A stretch of DNA of 64,000 bases from Akebia trifoliata (Eukaryota; Streptophyta; Magnoliopsida; Ranunculales; Lardizabalaceae): contig CM030717.1 of the NCBI GenBank assembly GCA_017979445.1, forward strand, positions 29,098,391-29,162,390. Reading direction: 5' to 3'. The notes below the pieces were generated by a model. It made no database searches. It had not been told where the DNA came from and saw only the letters and a list, made by a program, of their open reading frames with translations. The position numbers and the translations under genes were made by a program. Numbering within the stretch: the first letter of the stretch is position 1; each line of letters begins with the position of its first letter. Positions 1 to 11,093 of this stretch are shown here, one piece after another.

Positions 1-657
1 TATCTCGAACTGACAAAACCTTAAAAACCACGCTACGCTAGGAAAATACGACCCTAGAAACATAGAAATCATCATCTTGCAGACCAAAAAGAAGCTTCAC
101 GATAAAAATCACTAAAAATTGACCAAATTATCAAAATACCCCTAACCTTAAAATAACCCTAAAGCCTACGTTACGATTAGGAAAACTCTTTCGAACACAT
201 AAAATAACAAATCAAAATCAAATAAATCATTTCGCCAATTTTAACAGAATTTGACAAAATTATGAAAATGCTCCTCATTAAGTTCATGACCATTTCACAC
301 AAAAAATTTCATAAATGACACAAACTAATATTTCCATTGAATTCCTTACGAAAAATCGATTCTAAAGCATCCTAGAACATTAAAAACTGACTTAAAACGT
401 GAAAAGTCCTCTCCGGGGGTAAAACGATAATTTCACAATTTTCATAATTAAAATTTTTGAAATTAATAAATAAAACATTAAATAATTAAAGTGAAACATT
501 AATGAAATTAATTTAAAAATTTTGAACCAAAGAAATCGATCAATCGGGCTTTCAAGTAAAATTGTTGAGGGTTCGTGAGATATTTCTTTAAGGACCCCTC
601 CATTTGGGGGTCCAAAGAATTAAAGATATAATAGAGGAGGGTTCTCCAAAAAAGTTA

Positions 658-835
658 AAATAAATCAAGCAAGACTAAAGTCAAGGTATTAAAGTCAATC
701 AAGTGAAACTAAAGTCAAAATTAAAGTCAATTAAGCAAGACTGAAGTCAAGATATTAAAAGTCAATCAATTAAGACTAAAGTCAAAATATTAAAAGTCAA
801 TCAAATAAGACCAAAAGTCATAATAGAGTTCTAAT
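658..835 (+). repeat. Degenerate short tandem repeats in the U3 part of type A LTR
   Basis: Units of roughly 30-38 bases built around AAGTCAATCAA and AAGACTAAAGTCAA recur about five times. The same array, with differing copy number, is in the right LTR (about 10137-10310) and in the solo LTRs, for example about 49795-50090. Its place upstream of the TATA box is where retrotransposon enhancer repeats often lie. A regulatory role is inference only. Confidence 0.7.
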
Positions 836-1001
836 TAAATAATAACTCAATCTAATAGAGTTCTAACTAAAACACAACTCCACCTAAAACAATTCTAATT
901 AAAACACAATTCTACGTAAAACAAGTCTAACTAAAACATAATTCTAATTAAAATAACTCTAATTAAACACTAACTCTATCAAAATCAACCCCTAAAAAAA
1001 T

Positions 1002-1011
1002 CTATAAATAG
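1002..1011 (+). promoter_or_regulatory. TATA box of E1 5' LTR
   Basis: The motif CTATAAATAG sits in mid-LTR and is kept in the right LTR (10486-10495) and in the type A copy at 23398-23407. It is a good match to a plant TATA box, so transcription (the start of R) is expected about 30 bases downstream. Confidence 0.7.
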
Positions 1012-1611
1012 AGGTGCTCACACCCTATTTTCGTATCAAGTCATAAACCCTAAGAGAAGTAGGTCTAAAAGCCCCCCTAGCCTCTCATAAACCCTAGTTT
1101 TGGAGCCCCAACTCCTTACCTAACATCCCTCCTTCGATTTTAGCCTAAAGAACACCCAAAAGTCCTCCAAAAACACTTCAAAATTCATAATAAACTCGAA
1201 GAGTCCAGATCAAAAAGGGAGATACCTTGCCTCAGAGATCTGAAATCAAATCCGGAGACAGAACGAAGCAAGGGAGTACGGTACAAGGAGTAATTTTTGT
1301 CGGATCTAAGGGAACAAAATCTTTACTATCGGAAAGGTATAATCTTTTTTATTTATCATTATCTAGGTTTTTTTTTAGCAATGTAATTTATTTGGGAAGT
1401 TAGTAGAGACCGGCTTTGGTCGGGCGGGGTTGGTGCCTAACACCCTCCAACCCTGTAATATGATCCCCGAATTCCGTTTTTCTGTAGTAGATTAGTTTTT
1501 ATCCATTTTAGAGTCAATTTGGTTCCTAGACCATAATAACTAGGTGGCGACTCCCAAACCTCATAGGTCAAAAGCGGATCCGCGCACCCCGCAGATTGAG
1601 GGCGCTTTCAG

Positions 1612-1629
1612 TGGCGACTCCACTGGGGA
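1612..1629 (+). other. E1 primer-binding site (tRNA-Arg)
   Basis: TGGCGACTCCACTGGGGA starts two bases after the last A of the 5' LTR. From memory of plant tRNA-Arg (ACG type), the 3' acceptor end plus CCA is complementary to all 18 bases. A tRNA-Arg primer is the usual one for Ogre-like elements. Confidence 0.85.
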
Positions 1630-2392
1630 CATTTGAGGATCAGACTTGAAAAGCCCCAAGTATGGGAAGCATTGCCAGTAGGACATAGTTTTTTTTAATT
1701 ATTTTATTTTATTTTTAGTTATTTATTTATTTGATTATTTTATTTTATTTTATTTATTTTTTATCATTCTTTAAGGATCAATTATTGAGTACTGGTTTGG
1801 ATGTTGAATATTTTGTTTTGGCATTTTTTTATGGATCATCAAGGGTCATTCGGAATGACCTTAAAATCATGCAGGATTTCTAGAGGGTAATGGTCTAAAA
1901 TAGGGGTGTTAATTCATTTTTATTTGGATTATTTTTTATCCTTTATCAGTACCCTTTGGTACAATTTTGGATATTTCGGATTTGGCATACAATTTTCTTT
2001 TTGGTTCAATCTAAGGTCATTTTGAGGATGACCCTAAATAATGAAAGATTCAAATTGACATAAATTGAGGATGGAATGATGGTGATTGAGATGAGAGTTA
2101 TGCTTATTTATAAAAAAAAATAAAAAAATTTGGATGATTCTTTTTTGGCACGTTACTAGGCATAGGCGGCAAGTTAGAGAAAAAAATTATTTGTGAGCGA
2201 TGCACTAAGAAACAAAAAAATTGCCTTTTTTAATATTGTTCGTGATCAGGAGAGGATTCCAAAAAAAAAAATCAGAAAAAAATCGCAAAAAAAACTAAAA
2301 ATTCGCGTGGTGTTCCATTAGTAGAAAACACATTTTGCTATTTGTATCTTCTTCTCCATCTGTTCAAAAATGAAAAAACAGCAAGAGAGACG

Positions 2393-2402
2393 TCTCTCTC
2401 TC

Positions 2403-2432
<30 letters not shown>
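2393..2432 (+). repeat. (CT)n microsatellite
   Basis: A run of about 40 bases of almost pure CT dinucleotide, interrupted by two CC steps, in the E1 leader. It produces the low-complexity Ser/Leu-rich open frames that overlap it. Confidence 0.9.
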
Positions 2433-2433
<1 letters not shown>

Positions 2434-3081
2434 ATCAATGGAGCTCATCGGCCATTCTAATCACAAGGAGAATCTCCCACCGTTCTTTTCCAAGCAATCA
2501 AATCCACTTCTTGCAATTTCTTCATCTTCCACCATTAACAAGAAGGGAACCAGAATTCCTCTTTAGGACATTACTCATATCTTCCACACATCTAACCAAT
2601 ACAACCCAATTCCAGATTTAATTATCTTTTCGTCCTCAATTCGAAGTTCTTGATTTGGTGCGGATGACTCGTAGGACGTTTCTAAGAAAGGATTTCAGAT
2701 AGCATTTTTTTTTCCATTGATTTCTTGATTGATCGAAAGATCAATTTTCATAGATGGAGCTAAGGGAAATTGCAGAAAATAAATGTATCAAATGTGGGGA
2801 AAATTTGGGATTTCTTGCTCTGATTTGAAGGGATTGATTCCTAATAAATTAAACCATGATTGTTTGAATAAAAAAAGGGGAGAAAACTCTTGATCCTAAA
2901 ACTCGATCACCGAATCACATTGTTCCTCACCAAAAATTGATTTTATTCCAATTTGGACCAACGATTTCAAACTTGTGGTTTCAGATTTCTATTAGAAAGA
3001 CAGATTTTGGTGTTTGTTTTTTTAAAAAAAATATATGGAAAGAAAGGGGGCTAGTCTTACTAATTTAGTAAGGTCTCTTCC

Positions 3082-3387
3082 TTACTAAGGGTTATCAACT
3101 TCGCCACGTGGCATCCAAAAGGGTGATCTAATGTCATGTGTTTGTGGCGAACAAAATTTCATGAACTTTTAAAAGAAATTTTCAATTAAAAAAAAAAAAT
3201 TTAATGTCATCTTAAACTTTAAGTTGAGATTTCATAATCACCATTTTCAAAACATTGGACTTTAATTTCTCATTTTTAAAATTGATTTTTTCTCTTTTTG
3301 GATCCAAATATTTTCCAATCAAAATTGTAAAGACCATGGAATTAAATTATCAATGAGGGAGCCACGTGGCCTAATGACCCTTAGTAA
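3082..3387. mobile_element. MITE-like element with terminal inverted repeats
   Basis: The left end TTACTAAGGG and right end CCCTTAGTAA are inverted copies. The inverted similarity continues inward to GCCACGTGGC at 3103-3112 and again at 3361-3370, giving arms of about 30 bases around an AT-rich 306 bp body with no coding capacity. That is the build of a non-autonomous DNA transposon. A target duplication is not clear. A TTA on the left facing TAA on the right hints at PIF/Harbinger but does not prove it. A weaker relative may begin at 47153. Confidence 0.5.
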
Positions 3388-3767
3388 TTTTTAAATCTTA
3401 AGGTGTTCATTGAGATAATTCAAGTTCTCATTGAGAAATTTGTTGAGTCCTAAATTCAAAAATGCAAAAAAAATTCCTAAAATTCCAAGAAAAATAAAAT
3501 AAAATAAAAAGAATTTTTTGTACATGTTTCAATATTGAATCTGATCAATTATTCTATGTTATTAGCTGAAATGCCATGATCTTAATTGATATATACATGC
3601 TTTAATGTCGAATTGGGTATTTTGAATATTTCTGTATTTTTGATCAATATTTATTCAATATGTTGATGGTTTGATTGGTTTGATCCGGCCCATGGACCCA
3701 TTTATTCGAGAAAAGGCCCTGGGCACACCCCACCTTGTTTTGCACACACCATATGCACGTTTACTGT

Positions 3768-4086
3768 TTTATCCACTTACACGTCCCATATAGCCAACGT
3801 GGCACTAGTGCGTGGCCCGGTCTCTTCGGAGATGCGACGTTATTCATGAAAACCACAACTCCAGTCATGTACCTTAGGGTATATCAAACTGGGGGCATTA
3901 ATACTGTCTGATCAGGTGATTCTGAGAGATATATTGATGCACCCAGGCTGGAGCGACCTGAGCCTTTGACCTATTGTAAGCCACACAGTCACATGTCCCG
4001 ATTGTCAACGTAGTACTAGTACGTGGTCGGTCCCCTCGTGGGATGCCAAACCATTTATGAAAGCTACAACCCTTGACTCGTACCCA
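3768..4086 (+). repeat. Diverged direct repeat pair in E1 leader
   Basis: The stretches at about 3768-3862 and 3990-4086 share the same order of words (CAACGT then GTACTAGT- or GCACTAGT-like, CGTGG, a TCxCCTCG- or TCTCTTCG-like word, TTATGAAA or TTCATGAAA, then a GTACC run), roughly 70% alike. They lie about 225 bases apart. A third, weaker echo lies near 4340-4440. Function unknown. Confidence 0.5.
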
Positions 4087-4714
4087 TAGGTATGTAAAAG
4101 ATAATCTAAGTATATCAATTACACTTCTTGGTCAAAACCAGTGCCTAAGCAAGATCTTGCCCCGTTGTACCCTACTGTACGAGGGGGATAGACTACGTCT
4201 ATTATAGACAAGAGGTATTTAAGTGGGCCCTTACTCAGCATCGTGCGCCACCTCTCAACTGGAGATCGAACTGGCTATTTTTGACTTCAGAGAAGTGAAT
4301 TGAGGTTTTAGATCATCACCTATACGGTATATCAAACCAACTCACCACGTATCGAGAGGTATATAGATGTGCTTGGGCAAGGGTGGCCAGATAAAAATGC
4401 CTTCCACGTAGTAAGCCTATAGTCTAGAAACCTTCCCTGTAGGTCACGACTCGAACTGATCGTGGGTGTTCTCGAGTTGTTTATTGAATGGAACCTTTTG
4501 ATTGGTGAATGTATGCGAATGATGTGAAGGATGAGATCAGAGTGTATGATTGTCCTCAAGGATCAAAAGTTTTGTTTTTGAAAATTAAAATGGGTGCACC
4601 GACCCAATAAAAAATCCATCTCTTGCAAATGACCCAGCCCAACTCGATCCAACAATCCTGATGGATCGGGCCATTTAAATCGAAATAGAAATCAAATTTT
4701 CAAAGATAGTTTAC

Positions 4715-4935
4715 AAAGGGTAAGTATTTTCCAAAAGAAGTGTTTTCCAGAAAAAGTGTTATTTTTTAGAAAAAATGTTTTCTAAGAAAAAACGTTTTCC
4801 AAAAAATATTTTCCATAAGAACAAGATTTTCCAAGAGAAAATGCTTTCCAAATAAAAAATTATTTTTTAGAGAAAAAATGTTTTCCAAAAGAAAAGAAAT
4901 TGAAGGAAAAATGATTTACAAAAGATATATTTTTG
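4715..4935 (+). repeat. Degenerate short repeat, GTTTTCC/AAAAGAAAA type
   Basis: Low-complexity DNA in which GTTTTCCA or TTTTCCAA alternates with A-rich steps every 20-30 bases, about nine times. It looks like slippage-born satellite-like DNA inside E1. No coding potential. Confidence 0.55.
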
Positions 4936-5589
4936 CATGAAAAATTTTTGAAATATGTTTTTTTACTAAAAATCTATTTTTTGCATGGACCTTGTAAAAT
5001 TATGAAAATATGTTTTTCTAAAAAGAAAATGATTGCAAAAAATAATCAGAATTGTGAAAATCGTTATTCAATAAAAACATTATTTTCAAGAGTGCAATAA
5101 AATTATTTTCCTTCTGAATAATCATTGAATGGATGAATTGTTTAATGGAGTGGTGCACAAAATTCAATAAAATCTCAGGGTTCATTTAAAATGTTATTAA
5201 AGGGGTGATACTGAAATTGGTTAAATTCACCTTCAAAGAGGTTACTATGTTATCATTGTATCTAAGCTCAATTGTCCATAGTCTAGGTAGGGTTGTAAAT
5301 CCGGTCAGTTAGAGTAAATGTCAATATCAAGTCAATAGTCAGAAATGACCTCAAAATTTCTCAATATCGTCCAGTTGTTACCTAAAGATCATAGTGCTTC
5401 AATCCTACCGGTTGTAAGTAATATCTCAGTCCTCAGTCCTAATCAAACTCATGTGGGTACTTGCTTTGAGTTTTCATGAGTCATTTGGGTTAGCTCGAGT
5501 CATTTTTTCCAGCAAGGTCATGTCTTCCTTAGATTGAGGTTACCTTTTTCCTATTGAGTCAAGTTAGTTCATCGAGTCTATAGAGGTGT

Positions 5590-5995
5590 CTGTCCCCCCA
5601 TCTGAAATTGATCGGATAAAGGAAATTTTTGAATACCTCGAGCGCATTAACGAATTAACTAATAATTTGATAGATTTCTGTTCTGAACAAGAAGATAAGG
5701 TTTATGCTCAACTTTTAATCAAGAAAACAAAGGTCTTTGACCTCGGAATAGAAAATAATTCCTAAAGAGATTCGAGTAGAAACCATCCTATCCCCAGAGG
5801 AACACGAAGGGATAATGAATTTACTCAAAAATTTCAAAAGACTTGTTCACGTGGTCTGATGAGGATATGTTAGGTGCAAGCTTGGGTGTTGTTCGACATA
5901 GAATAGATACTTTCTTGATGAACTGAAAACACCAACGAGATCAAAGAAGATGTTACAAAACGTTTCAATATTGTCCTCATGCAGCTATCATAAGT
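5590..5995 (+). pseudogene. E1 pol remnant: region just upstream of and entering RT
   Basis: Across shifting frames the wording typical of the Tat-lineage RT N-terminal region is readable: a run rich in acidic residues followed by TWSDEDM near 5850-5870, then a VVxHR-like segment that precedes the RT palm. The frame breaks repeatedly by stops and indels. Text then jumps directly to integrase sequence near 6000, so nearly all of RT and RNase H is deleted. Identification is by family wording recalled from memory, not by a search. Confidence 0.55.
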
Positions 5996-6001
5996 CAATA
6001 C

Positions 6002-6356
6002 AGGGTACCTTTGAGATTGATATCTGATAACAGGTCACGCTTCAAAGTCAAGGATTACTTTGTCTTCAAAGTTCAAGATCCGACATCATCTCCCCACCGT
6101 CCTCAGATTAATGGAGTGGTCGAAGCAAATAGCTAATAAGAGTCTCAAAATAATCATCGTGAAAATGTGTCGATCGCACCGGGAATGGTCAGAGAAGCTG
6201 TCATTCACACTGGGGGCATATTGTACTTCAACACAGTCTTCCACTGGAGTTATTCCCTATTCTCTAGTGTATGATATGGAAGCAGTCTCACCAGTTGAAA
6301 TGGAGATCCCGTATATTAAGGACTTGATGAAAAGAAAATTGTTAGAAACAAACTGA
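6002..6356 (+). pseudogene. E1 integrase core remnant
   Basis: One frame reads LISDN at about 6020-6031 (the second catalytic Asp at 6026-6028) and HRPQINGVVEA (the catalytic Glu at 6122-6124). Asp-Glu spacing is about 31 residues, shorter than the usual 35, so a few codons are lost. A second frame (6060-6356) continues with HREWSEKL, TSTQSSTG and YSLVY-type text, the conserved block after the core in Tat/Ogre integrases. A frameshift separates the two parts and the first catalytic Asp is missing. It cannot work. Confidence 0.75.
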
Positions 6357-6359
6357 ATC

Positions 6360-6665
6360 TGATATCAGTACAAAGAACTAAACCTGACTGAAGAGAATAA
6401 CCTAAAAGCTTTGTACCACGTGCATGCTTATCAAAGAAGGGTTGCCCGCGCGTTTAACAAAAAAATCAAGGCCCGTCACTTACAAGTCGGAGATTTGGTA
6501 CTCAAAGAGAATCAGGCACTTATTTTTGACCTCAGAGGGAAGTTCAAACCTAACTGGGGAGATCTGTTTATCATAAAAAATATTATCTGGAAAAACTGTT
6601 AGACTTCAAGATCATGATGGAATCGAATTACCAGAGTCAACCAACCTTGACCAGATCAAATGGTA
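6360..6665 (+). pseudogene. E1 integrase C-terminal remnant
   Basis: The frame at 6411-6602 reads HAYQRRVARAFNKK followed by VGDLVL and FKPNWGD, the conserved SH3-like tail of Tat/Ogre integrases that precedes the pol stop. It is out of frame with the preceding core block and is cut by a stop at 6600-6602. The following 200 bases (to about 6890) hold an untranslated block with GGGGTACGTAGGCA-type text that I associate with the region after integrase in this lineage. Confidence 0.7.
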
Positions 6666-6669
6666 CTAC

Positions 6670-8076
6670 ATTTAAGGAGGCCATCTTTGGCCGAATCAAT
6701 TTTCCTGCTACCTAGTTCATTATCTCCTTTCTCAGCCCTTTGCAGCCTTTTCAAAAAAAAAAAAAATGATGCATTTTTCTTTCTCAGCACGATCACCTAA
6801 CCTAGGGGATGGAAAATTTGAACTACGTTTTGGTCTGATCCCAAAATTCTGGGGTACGTAGGCAACTTGAGAAATTACTTCTGGCCCGACCACATAAAAA
6901 AAAAATAAAAAAATAAAAATAGATTCCCCGACAAAGAAAAAATCTAAAAAGAAAAAAATTCAAAAGAAAAAAATTATCAAAGTGGAGAAGAAAATTCAAG
7001 GAAAAAAAAATAATTTAAAGGAAATGTCACACAAGGGGCATTTGGGTTTTTAAGCCTAAAGATTCCTTTCTTTTTATACCCAGTCATAAACCTACCTATA
7101 AAAGTCCTTCTAAGTATCGTGTGAAAAAAGTCAAGGAAGGTAGTAAAGCATGATCAGACAGTAACTCCAGAAGTTCAGAAGGGAAAAAGAAGGGGAAAAA
7201 GTCTGCTAAGTTAAAAATCCGAAAAGGGTGGCTTAGGCAAAAATTAAGGCAAGCTCGCAAGGTTGAAAATCTGAAAGGATGACCTTGGCAACAATCGAAG
7301 CAAGGAAAAAAGAAAAAATTGTAAGCTCGCTAGATCGAAAACCTAAAAAGGCGATCTAGGCAAAAGCTAGAGCATGCTCGCTAGATTGAAAACCTGAATA
7401 GGCAATCTAGGCAAAACTTAGAGCTATCAAAAAATAAAAGAAAATCTCCGTTGAGTTGAGAAGCTGAAAAGGTAACCCGTGCCAAAATATCAGAAGTCTG
7501 AATGATCAAGTTTTAATATCCAGTTTGAACCAAATATAGACTCAGTGGATACAAGTATCTCGTCTATGATTGATCTGAAGAGTTTCATGTCCCTAAGCGA
7601 ACCGACGGGGAGAAAGAACAAATTCTATGATGAATTTCAGAAAGAAATATTTTGTTCCAATGTCTTTGAGCTTGACTCAAAATCTTCAATATAAAAAGTC
7701 AAAATTAAAAGTTAAACCTTTATTGCGCTTGCGGTAATCAAGGATTTCAAACTTTCATAACAAGGGCACTTCCTTTTTCTAAAGAGTACAGTTTCCCCCC
7801 TTACACTAGGGGCATGTATTTTCAAATTATGTTCAATTATCCCCAGTGCAATGTTCCTTGTCAAACTAGGGGCATTTTTGTTCTGATGCCTGGTCAATTT
7901 CAACCCCAAAGGATAAGGTTAACTTTGAATTAAAGGTTACCCTCTTGATATCAATTTTGAAAACTCCTCAGATTCAAAGAGAGTTAAAATGTTTACCGGA
8001 CCTTCGTAAAATCCAACTTTTTATTAAAAAAAAAAATCAAATGCCAGGTTAATCCCCCGTTTGTTCCCTCAAAGCT
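6670..8076. other. E1 3' untranslated region before the minisatellite
   Basis: Poly-A and A-rich tracts (6750-6765, 6896-7020), a block of about 75-base repeats (listed separately), then sequence near 7690-8076 containing the word CTAGGGGCAT more than once. I see no protein-coding signal. Confidence 0.5.
7200..7490 (+). repeat. Tandem repeat of about 55-75 bp in E1 3' region
   Basis: Four to five diverged units share the order AGCTCGC(T/A)AG, GAAAA(C/T)CTGAA, GGC(A/G)ATCTAGGCAAAA. They start near 7250, 7327, 7374 and 7450. Such arrays between integrase and 3' LTR are known in Tat/Ogre elements. Confidence 0.65.
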
Positions 8077-8995
8077 TAGTTCATTATTCTTGCACCCTGG
8101 GCAGGTAGAATAGAATTTCCTAAAAAAGAAAAAAATTAGTTCATAACTCTTTTACTCCGAGTAGGTAGAGTAGAACTTCCAAAAAAAAAAATTTAGTTCA
8201 TTACTCTTTCACCCTGGGCAGGTAGAGTAGAACTTTCCAAAAAAATTAGTTCATTACTCTTTTACTCCGAGTAGGTAAAGTAGAACTTCCAAAAAAAAAA
8301 AATTAGTTCATTACTCTTTCACCCTGGGCAGGTAGAGTAGGACTCCCAAAAAAATTAGTTCATTACTCTTTCACTCCGAGTAGGTAGAGTAGAACTTCCC
8401 AAAAAAAAAATTAGTTCATTACTCTTTCACCCTGGGCAGGTAGAGTAGGACTCCTAAAAAATTAGTTCATTACTCTTTCACTCCGAGTAGGTAGAGTAGA
8501 ACTTTCCAAAAAAATTAGTTCATTACTCTTTCACCCTGGGCAGGTAGAGTAGGACTTCTAAAAAAGCTTAGTTCATTACTCTTTCACTCCGAGTAGGTAG
8601 AGTAGAACTTCAAAAAAAAAAATAGTTTATTACTCTTTCACTCCGAGTAGGTAGAGTAGAACTTCCCAAAAAAAATTTAGTTCATTACTCTTTCACTCCG
8701 AGTAGGTAGAGTAGAACTTCCCAAAAAAATTAGTTCATTACTCTTTCACCCTGGGCAGGAAGAGTAGGACTTTTAAAAAGCTTAGTTCATTACTCTTTCA
8801 CTCCAAGTAGGTAGAGTAGAACTTCCAAAAAAAAAAAAAAAATAGTTCATTACTCTTTCACTCCGGGTAGGTAGAGTAGAACTTCCAAAAAAAAAATTAG
8901 TGCATTACTCTTTCACTCTGAGTAGGTAAAATAAGAATCTCAAAAAAATATAAATTCATTACTCTTTCACCTAGAGTAAGTAGAGTAGGACATTT
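8077..8995 (+). repeat. Minisatellite, about 53-60 bp unit, about 16 copies
   Basis: Each unit reads TAGTTCATTACTCTTTCAC, a variable word, AGGTAGAGTAGAACTTCC and a poly-A run of 5-15 bases. Unit starts are readable at 8077, 8137, 8194, 8247, 8304 and onward. Two flavours of the variable word, CCTGGGC and TCCGAGT, mostly alternate in the first half, so the array began as a dimer. Length change is mostly in the poly-A spacer. It lies in the 3' UTR of E1, where Tat/Ogre elements are known to carry hypervariable tandem repeats that can seed satellites. Confidence 0.9.
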
Positions 8996-9342
8996 AACTT
9001 TCTCCCAACTTTTGCTCAAATTTGTTTCAAATATCATTCAAATTTTCTCGAGTTTTGTTTTACTTAGATTTTACTCAATTTCACACAGTGCACACACTTT
9101 CACATTTGTTCTTTTAGTCAGGGAGAATTCTCTAAAATTCAAGGATCTGACACTGTCAGTGAGAGCTCACGCTCAAGGACCAGACAACCTTTTAGTTCGG
9201 GGAAAGCTTTACCCTCAAGGTTCCGAACACCCTGACGAATTGCTAAATCAGGCTGCAAAATGAACTGTCACTAGCTTTGGCATTTAGATATAGCACTATC
9301 TACCAAAATAGATTTTCTATCTAGTTTGCTTCAACCCTCTGT

Positions 9343-9352
9343 CAAAGAGGGG
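9343..9352 (+). other. E1 polypurine tract
   Basis: AAAGAGGGG followed by CATC directly before the TG of the 3' LTR at 9357. This is the expected primer site for plus-strand DNA synthesis. Confidence 0.75.
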
Positions 9353-9356
9353 CATC

Positions 9357-11093
9357 TGTAGCCACCCCATTTTTACATCCGCCTGATTAATCAACTCGTC
9401 AATCTGATCGCTATGATTCCCAATAATAGATGTATATTCCATTGCTTTATTTTGTTACCAGATGTGTTTAGAAATCTGGATGAGGTATCTCGAACTGACA
9501 AAACCTTAGAAACCACGCTACGCTAGGAAAATATGACCCCAGAAACATAGAAATCATCATCTTGCAGACCAAAAGAAGTTTCACGATAAAAATCACTAAA
9601 AATTGACTAAATTACCAAAATACCCCTAACCTCAAAATAACCCTAGAGCCTACGTTACGATTAGGAAAACTCTTTCGAATACATAAAATAACAAATCGAA
9701 ACCAAATAAATCATTTCGCCAATTTTAATAGAATTTGACAAAATTACGAAAATGCCCCTCATTAAGTTCATGACCATTTCACACAAAAAATTTCATAAAT
9801 GATACAAACTAATATTTCCATTGAATTCCTTACAAAAAATCGATTCTAAAGCATCCTAGAACATTAAAAACTGACTTAAAACGTGAAAAGTCCTCTCCGG
9901 GGGTAAAACGGTAATTTCACCATTTTCATAATTAAAATTTTCGAAATTAATAAATAAAACATTAAATAATTAAAGTGAAACATTAATGAAATTAATTTAA
10001 AATTTTTTAACCAAAGAAATCAATCAATCGGGCTTTCAAGTAAAATTGTTGAGTGTTCGTGAGATATTTCTTTAAGGACCCCTCCATTTGGGGGTCCAAA
10101 GAATTAAAGATATAATAGAGGAGGGTTCTCCAAAAAAGTTAAAGTAAATCAAGCAAGACTAAAGTCAAGGTATTAAAGTCAATCAAGTGAGACTAAAGTC
10201 AAAATTAAAGTCAATTAAGCAAGACTGAAGTCAAGATATTAAAAGTCAATCAATTAAGACTAAAGTCAAAATATTAAAAGTCAATCAAATAAGACCAAAA
10301 GTCATAATAGAGTTCTAATTAAATAATAACTCAATCTAATAGAGTTCTAACTAAAACACAACTCCACCTAAAACAATTCTAATTAAAACACAACTCTACC
10401 TAAAACAAGTCTAACTAAAACATAATTCTAATTAAAAGAACTCTAATTAAACACTAACTCTATCAAAATCAACCCCTAAAAAAATCTATAAATAGAGGTG
10501 TTCACACCCTATTTTCGTATCAAGTCATAAACCCTAAGAGAAGTAGGTCTAAAAGCCCCTTAGCCTCTCATAAACCCTAGATTTTGAGCCCCAACTCCTT
10601 ACCTAACATTCCTCCTTCGATTTTAGCCTAAAGAACACCCAAAAGCCCTCCAATAATACTTCAAAATTCATAATAAACTCGAAGAGTCCAGATCAAAAAA
10701 AGGAGATACATTGCCTCGGAGATCTGAAATCAAATCCGGAGACAGAACGAAGCAAGGGAGTACGGTACAAGGAGTAATTTTTGTCGGATCGGAGGGAACA
10801 AAGTCTTTGCTATTGGAAATGTATAATCTTTTTTTTTATCATTATCTAGGTTTTTTTTTAGCAATGTAATTTATTTGGGAAGTTAGTAGAAACCGGCTTT
10901 GGCCGGGCGGGGTTGGTGCCTAACACCTTCCAATCCCGTAATATGATCCCCGAATTCCGTTTTTCTGTAGTAGATTAGTTTTTATCTGTTTTAGAGTCAG
11001 TTTGGTTTCTAGACGATAATAACTAGGTGGCGACTCCCAAACCTCATATGTCAAAAGCGGATCCGCGCACCCCGTGGATCGACGGCGCTTTCA
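9357..11093 (+). repeat. E1 3' LTR (type A), complete
   Basis: Starts TGTAGCCACC and ends GGCGCTTTCA, 1737 bp. From position 130 onward it is the partner of 1-1610. It carries the repeat block (about 10137-10310), TATA box (10486-10495) and the T-rich U5. GTAAC follows at 11094. The matching left target duplication is outside the window. Confidence 0.92.

Larger units (their letters stand above)
1..1610 (+). repeat. E1 5' LTR (type A), truncated by window start
   Basis: It matches 9486-11093 base for base apart from scattered substitutions and short indels. It ends in GGCGCTTTCA, one base before the primer-binding site. Related solo copies occur at 18321-20050, 22232-24010, 49164-50732 and 63160-64000. 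It contains a degenerate repeat region (about 658-830) and a TATA box near 1002. No protein is encoded. Confidence 0.92.
1630..5585. other. E1 leader region, non-coding
   Basis: About 4 kb between the primer site and the first pol remnant shows no convincing coding sequence. Any gag has decayed beyond recognition. It starts with a T-rich stretch (about 1688-1765) and holds a CT microsatellite, a MITE-like insertion and diverged direct repeats, listed separately. Short open frames at 2342-2621 are readings of the CT repeat and are not taken as genes. Confidence 0.6.
1..11093 (+). mobile_element. E1: Tat/Ogre-type Ty3/gypsy LTR retrotransposon, left end cut by window
   Basis: Two long direct repeats (1-1610 and 9357-11093) flank a 7.7 kb interior with a primer-binding site right after the first and a purine tract right before the second, the standard LTR-retrotransposon plan. 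The window opens about 130 bases into the left LTR, so the true start and target duplication are not visible. The two LTRs look roughly 97% alike by eye, so the insertion is fairly young. The interior cannot encode a working pol: only fragments of the RT N-terminal region and integrase survive (5590-6660), with most of RT and RNase H missing. The Tat/Ogre assignment rests on the tRNA-Arg primer site, the integrase wording and the arrays of short repeats between integrase and the 3' LTR. The element is therefore non-autonomous. Confidence 0.9.

Noticed and set aside
1612..1629. A real tRNA gene at the primer site
   Set aside because: Only 18 bases complementary to the tRNA end are present; no cloverleaf follows.
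2342..2621. Ser/Leu-rich frames over the CT repeat
   Set aside because: Produced by the CT microsatellite read in two frames.
6900..7020. Processed pseudogene with poly-A tail
   Set aside because: A-rich tracts recur through the E1 3' region and belong to the element; no upstream exon-like sequence or target duplication.
8077..8995. CRISPR-like array
   Set aside because: Units are head-to-tail with no unique spacers; only a poly-A run varies. This is a minisatellite in a plant retrotransposon.
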